The notes beneath the pieces were generated by a model. The model saw only the letters and a program-made list of their open reading frames with translations. It was not told the origin of the DNA and did not search any database. From an uncultured Collinsella sp. (GTDB lineage Bacteria > Actinomycetota > Coriobacteriia > Coriobacteriales > Coriobacteriaceae): DNA of 8,126 nt. Below are positions 5,294-8,126 of the stretch, in pieces. The stretch is taken from positions 1 through 8,126 of the forward strand of contig CATZEP010000059.1 of NCBI GenBank assembly GCA_958418185.1, read 5' to 3'. The translations under genes were made by a program, and so were the position numbers. The first letter of the stretch is position 1; each line of letters begins with the position of its first letter.

Positions 5294-6172
5294 ATGAACA
5301 AGCCGAGTGTTTCTGCCGGCGTCGTTGCCGGCGTTGCCCTGGGAGCCGCGGCGCTTGGTGCGGCTGCTGTCGCTGTTCGTGCTGCCTGTCTGCAGGTTGC
5401 ACGAACCCGTAATGGGCTGGCGCGTGTGAAGCGCGTGCACGATGAGTGCGGCGATGAGATTCGCGTGTTGGTGCAAGGCGGCGTCTACCAAAGCGCAAGC
5501 TACATTGGCAAGCGTTGGACGGAGCCCGTCTTTGCGTACTATCGTGCGTTTGACGACGTGTTTGAGTCCGAGGATGCGATGCGCGACGCTTATGATCACG
5601 GCATCGACCGTATGCTTATGCTGGGCGGCGGTGGGTTTGCCTATCCCAAGTTTGCGCTGATGTCGCACGAGAGCTTGCGCATGGACGTCATTGAGTACGA
5701 TGCCGAGATTACGCGCCTGGCGCGCCGCTGGTTCTACCTAGACGAGCTGGAGCGCGCGGCGGGCGATCGCCTGCGGGTGATAACCGCTGAGGCTCGCTCG
5801 TATTTGGGTGTGACGAGCGTGGGCCATCGTCGCTACGACGTGGTCGTGAGCGATTGCTTTGGCGGTGCCGAGCCCGTGCGCGAGCTGGCGACCGTTGAGG
5901 CGCTGCGCCTGGTGCGGGGCAGCCTGAACCCCGGGGGTATCTACGTGGCCAATATCGTGAGCGCAAACGAGGGGAGCGATGTGACGTTCCTGCGCGACTG
6001 TGCCGCCACGGCGCTTGAGGTGTTCGACCATGCTTGGGTGGTCCCATGTGGCGATGCAGAGTTCGGCGGCGAGGAGAATTATCTGCTCATCGCCAGCGAC
6101 GGCGACTACGCCTTTGCCGAAGCTGTGCCCTTCGACACCGACTTCCTCGGCACCGTCCTTCACGACAAGTAA
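5294..6172 (+). CDS. Membrane-anchored spermidine-synthase-like (Rossmann, SAM/dcSAM-binding) protein
   Basis: The product has 292 residues. The ATG follows the elp3 stop with no gap, and AAAGGAG (5281-5287) inside the end of elp3 serves as its ribosome binding site, so the two are almost certainly cotranscribed. Residues 7-33 are a small-residue-rich hydrophobic segment (Ala/Gly/Val), likely an N-terminal membrane anchor. Residues about 50-270 look like the spermidine synthase Rossmann fold: GGVYQSASYIG (62-72), the nucleotide-binding loop MLMLGGGGFAYPKF (107-120), DVIEYDAEITRLARRWF (131-147) and YDVVVSDCFGG (181-191). True spermidine synthases usually have GGGDG and a D-S/A-S/T-DP active-site motif; here these read GGGGF and DCFGGAEP, so aminopropyl transfer to putrescine is doubtful. 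A methyltransferase on an unknown substrate is an alternative. Any role with Elp3 is suggested only by the operon. The fold is well supported and the function is not. Confidence 0.8.
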   Translation: MNKPSVSAGVVAGVALGAAALGAAAVAVRAACLQVARTRNGLARVKRVHDECGDEIRVLVQGGVYQSASYIGKRWTEPVFAYYRAFDDVFESEDAMRDAYDHGIDRMLMLGGGGFAYPKFALMSHESLRMDVIEYDAEITRLARRWFYLDELERAAGDRLRVITAEARSYLGVTSVGHRRYDVVVSDCFGGAEPVRELATVEALRLVRGSLNPGGIYVANIVSANEGSDVTFLRDCAATALEVFDHAWVVPCGDAEFGGEENYLLIASDGDYAFAEAVPFDTDFLGTVLHDK

Positions 6173-6185
6173 GTCTCCCCGTCCC

Positions 6186-6201
6186 AAAAAAGACTGGTCT
6201 T
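6186..6201 (-). terminator. Possible weak terminator for the helicase gene in the convergent gap
   Basis: On the minus strand AAGAC (6201-6197) and GTCTT (6194-6190) flank a 2-base loop, and T residues run on to 6186. The stem takes in two bases of the helicase stop codon. With so small a loop only 4 bp may form. It lies in the 27-base gap between two converging genes, the only place a terminator could be. Confidence 0.35.
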
Positions 6202-8126
6202 AGGCGTGGTCGCGCCAGCTGCGGACGCGCTGCTTCATACCTTCGATGTCGAGCACGCCTTCGGCAAAGCCCTTGCGCACGAGCTCTTCGGGAACAAACT
6301 CGTCGTAGCGGTCAAAGTAGGGCACCTCGCCGGGATAGACGAGCTCGATGGGATCGAAGTCCTTCTCGGCCTCGGCGGCGAGCACCTCAAAGAACGTCTC
6401 CTCGTCGGCCTTCATCTTAAACTGCATAAAGTACGGGCGTGATGGGTCGAGTCCGCGAAGGCCCAACTCCGCGGCACATTTAATCTTGAGCATGCGCTCG
6501 AGGGCCAAAAAGGCGTAGCTGCCCAGCCAGGGGAAGAGCACCCAGGTATCGCCGCCCAGGTTAATGAGCGGTTTAGTTCCCGCGCCCGAAATCTCGGCCG
6601 TATGACGAGCCTGCGCAAGGCGGGCCCGTGCGTTACCCATAAGGTACGGATACGCGGCGTGTTCGTTGAGCGCCTTGCGCATGCGCTCGAGTACGTGTGT
6701 ATTGATGTCACCGGGACAGTCGCCAAAGTAGGCCGGCACCCGGCCCTTGACCTGCGTGGCAAAGACGGTATGACGCTTCCAGTCCACTTCCTCGACAATC
6801 CAGCAGTGTCCGGCGACGGCGATGCGCTCACCGGGCGGTGGCGGATTGACGATCGTGCCCAACTCGGCCGACTCGCTGCGAACGGTGAACTCCTCGTTCT
6901 CCTGGAACACGGCGTAAAACTTAAAGTTGTTAATAATGCGCTCGCCCGCGAGGCCCACAATGAGCCCACCGCCCTCGGTGACCTGGATGTGGTCGATCTT
7001 GATGAGGTGGCGCAGCAGTACGCGATAGTCATCGGCCGAGACGCGGTGGAAATAGCTGAGCGTGAGCACGCGCTGGGCAAGTTCGGCAGGCGTGAGTTCG
7101 CCGGTGCTGGCGAGGGTCGACATGGTCTGGTGATAGAGCAGGCTGTAGGGGAGTCGATCGAGCTCGGGCGGCTCGACCCACTTTTCCTCGCGATAGAGTT
7201 GTACGAGCGCGATGCCCTGGAGGAGCTTCCAAGGTATCGTTTCAGGCATCATCGTGCGCGGCTCGGGCTCTTCCTCGCGCATGACAAACCACATCTCGGG
7301 CGGAAGATCGCGGCGTCCCGTGCGCCCCATGCGCTGCAAAAAGGAGCTGACGGTAAACGGTGCATCGATCTGGAACGCGCGCTCCAGGCGACCGATATCA
7401 ATGCCGAGCTCCAGCGTGGAGGTGGTGACGGTTGTCTGTGCCTGTTCCTCGTCGCGCATGAGCTCTTCTGCCGCCTCGCGTAGCGATGCCGAGAGGTTGC
7501 CGTGATGGATAAGGAAGCGGTCGGGCTCGTGCCGGCTCTCGCAGTAGCTACGTAGCATGGAGCATACGGCCTCTGCCTCCTCGCGCGAGTTGGCAAAGAC
7601 CAAGCACTTTCGGCCGCGCGTGTGCTCAAAGATATATCCCATACCGGGGTCGGCGTTGTCTGGTGCTGTATCGGTGGGGTTGAGTAATGCCTGTTCGGGT
7701 GCTTGGGGGATGTCGACTTCGCCCTCGGGGGCCGAGGAAGCTTGGCGGTCCTTGGGAGCGGCCTTGCCCTGTGCCCGCTCACGACGTTGACGGCGCTCCT
7801 CTTGTGTGAGCTGTCCGCTGTGACGCATGTCTTGGGCGCCGGCGGGCAGTGCCGCGGATGCCGCCGCATCGATGCGCTCGCACGCAAGCACTTCGGCCTC
7901 TTGAGGACCTGTACCCATGAATCCCCGCTGCTGCGCTTGGGGGCCCGAGTTGTAGAAGTGCTCCATGGAGATGCGCCACACGCGGCGCGGTTCTTCAAAG
8001 CGGGGGATAACGCAGTCGCGCCCCGTTCCCTGTGAGAGAAAAGCGCCCGTGCGCTCGGGGTCGCCGATGGTAGCCGAAAGGCCAATGCGGCGAGGCTGCA
8101 CGCCGGCCATGCGCGAGAGTCGCTCG
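6200..8126 (-). CDS. Lhr-like DEAD/DEAH-box helicase, 5' end outside the window
   Basis: The frame is open through the right edge (the last codons read ERLSR before the Met at 8110), so that Met is internal and the true start is outside. Counting from it, 636 residues are visible. Motif III RRIGLSATIGDPE (7-19) ends the first RecA domain. A polar low-complexity linker (about 60-155, rich in Gln, Arg, Ala, Pro) follows. The second RecA domain has KCLVFANSREEAEAV (168-182), FLIHHGNLSASLRE (199-212), motif V TSTLELGIDIG (230-240) and motif VI QRMGRTGRR (259-267). The LELGIDIG form, the HHGNLS element and the long C-terminal half (winged-helix at about 320-380, then a beta-rich domain with CWIVEEVDW at 436-444) fit the Lhr (large helicase-related) group, ATP-driven 3'-5' nucleic acid translocases linked to DNA repair. 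Motifs I and II (Walker A, DExH) lie beyond the window. The unusual linker between the two RecA lobes is worth noting. Confidence 0.9.
   Translation of the reverse strand, partial: ERLSRMAGVQPRRIGLSATIGDPERTGAFLSQGTGRDCVIPRFEEPRRVWRISMEHFYNSGPQAQQRGFMGTGPQEAEVLACERIDAAASAALPAGAQDMRHSGQLTQEERRQRRERAQGKAAPKDRQASSAPEGEVDIPQAPEQALLNPTDTAPDNADPGMGYIFEHTRGRKCLVFANSREEAEAVCSMLRSYCESRHEPDRFLIHHGNLSASLREAAEELMRDEEQAQTTVTTSTLELGIDIGRLERAFQIDAPFTVSSFLQRMGRTGRRDLPPEMWFVMREEEPEPRTMMPETIPWKLLQGIALVQLYREEKWVEPPELDRLPYSLLYHQTMSTLASTGELTPAELAQRVLTLSYFHRVSADDYRVLLRHLIKIDHIQVTEGGGLIVGLAGERIINNFKFYAVFQENEEFTVRSESAELGTIVNPPPPGERIAVAGHCWIVEEVDWKRHTVFATQVKGRVPAYFGDCPGDINTHVLERMRKALNEHAAYPYLMGNARARLAQARHTAEISGAGTKPLINLGGDTWVLFPWLGSYAFLALERMLKIKCAAELGLRGLDPSRPYFMQFKMKADEETFFEVLAAEAEKDFDPIELVYPGEVPYFDRYDEFVPEELVRKGFAEGVLDIEGMKQRVRSWRDHA

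Noticed and set aside
6602..7483. Plus-strand open frame (293 codons) opposite the helicase
   Set aside because: The minus-strand frame carries helicase motifs V and VI here; the plus-strand product has no coherent domain.
8108..8110. Start codon for the helicase within the window
   Set aside because: The frame stays open upstream (ERLSR) and the Met is followed at once by helicase motif III, so it is internal and the gene is truncated by the window edge.

Overview
This is a high-GC bacterial chromosome segment with strong G/C bias at third codon positions, AGGAG-type ribosome binding sites and short gene gaps. The gene content (a stand-alone bacterial Elp3, an Lhr-like helicase, an XRE membrane regulator beside a DUF4097 protein) and the protein style suggest an actinobacterium, most likely class Coriobacteriia (Collinsella-like). 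That placement is inference from sequence character, not from a database match. I see no mobile element, CRISPR array, rRNA or tRNA gene. Layout: positions 1-1399 carry two minus-strand methyltransferase genes. The upstream one (527-1399) closely follows the Trm9/ALKBH8 pattern of tRNA wobble-uridine methyltransferases. The downstream one (1-407, cut by the window edge) is TrmB-like but has substitutions in the TrmB signature. A 267-bp divergent control region (1400-1666) follows; it holds a plausible minus-strand promoter, which fixes the start of the Trm9-like gene, and a small palindrome. From 1667 to 3288 on the plus strand lie two overlapping genes: an XRE regulator tethered to the membrane and a membrane-anchored DUF4097 beta-repeat protein, which look like one sensing or envelope unit ending at a hairpin terminator. 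From 3386 to 6172 on the plus strand, elp3 (radical SAM plus GNAT) directly abuts a membrane-anchored spermidine-synthase-like protein. elp3 has no visible Shine-Dalgarno sequence, and a TACAAT box sits just before its ATG, so it may be leaderless. From 6200 to the right edge, on the minus strand, is the C-terminal two thirds or so of an Lhr-like helicase. The most interesting possibility is functional. Elp3 makes 5-carboxymethyl-uridine at tRNA position 34, and Trm9/ALKBH8 enzymes methylate that same group to mcm5U. Finding candidates for both within about 2 kb in a bacterium suggests a compact, eukaryote-like wobble-uridine pathway, next to a third possible tRNA methyltransferase.
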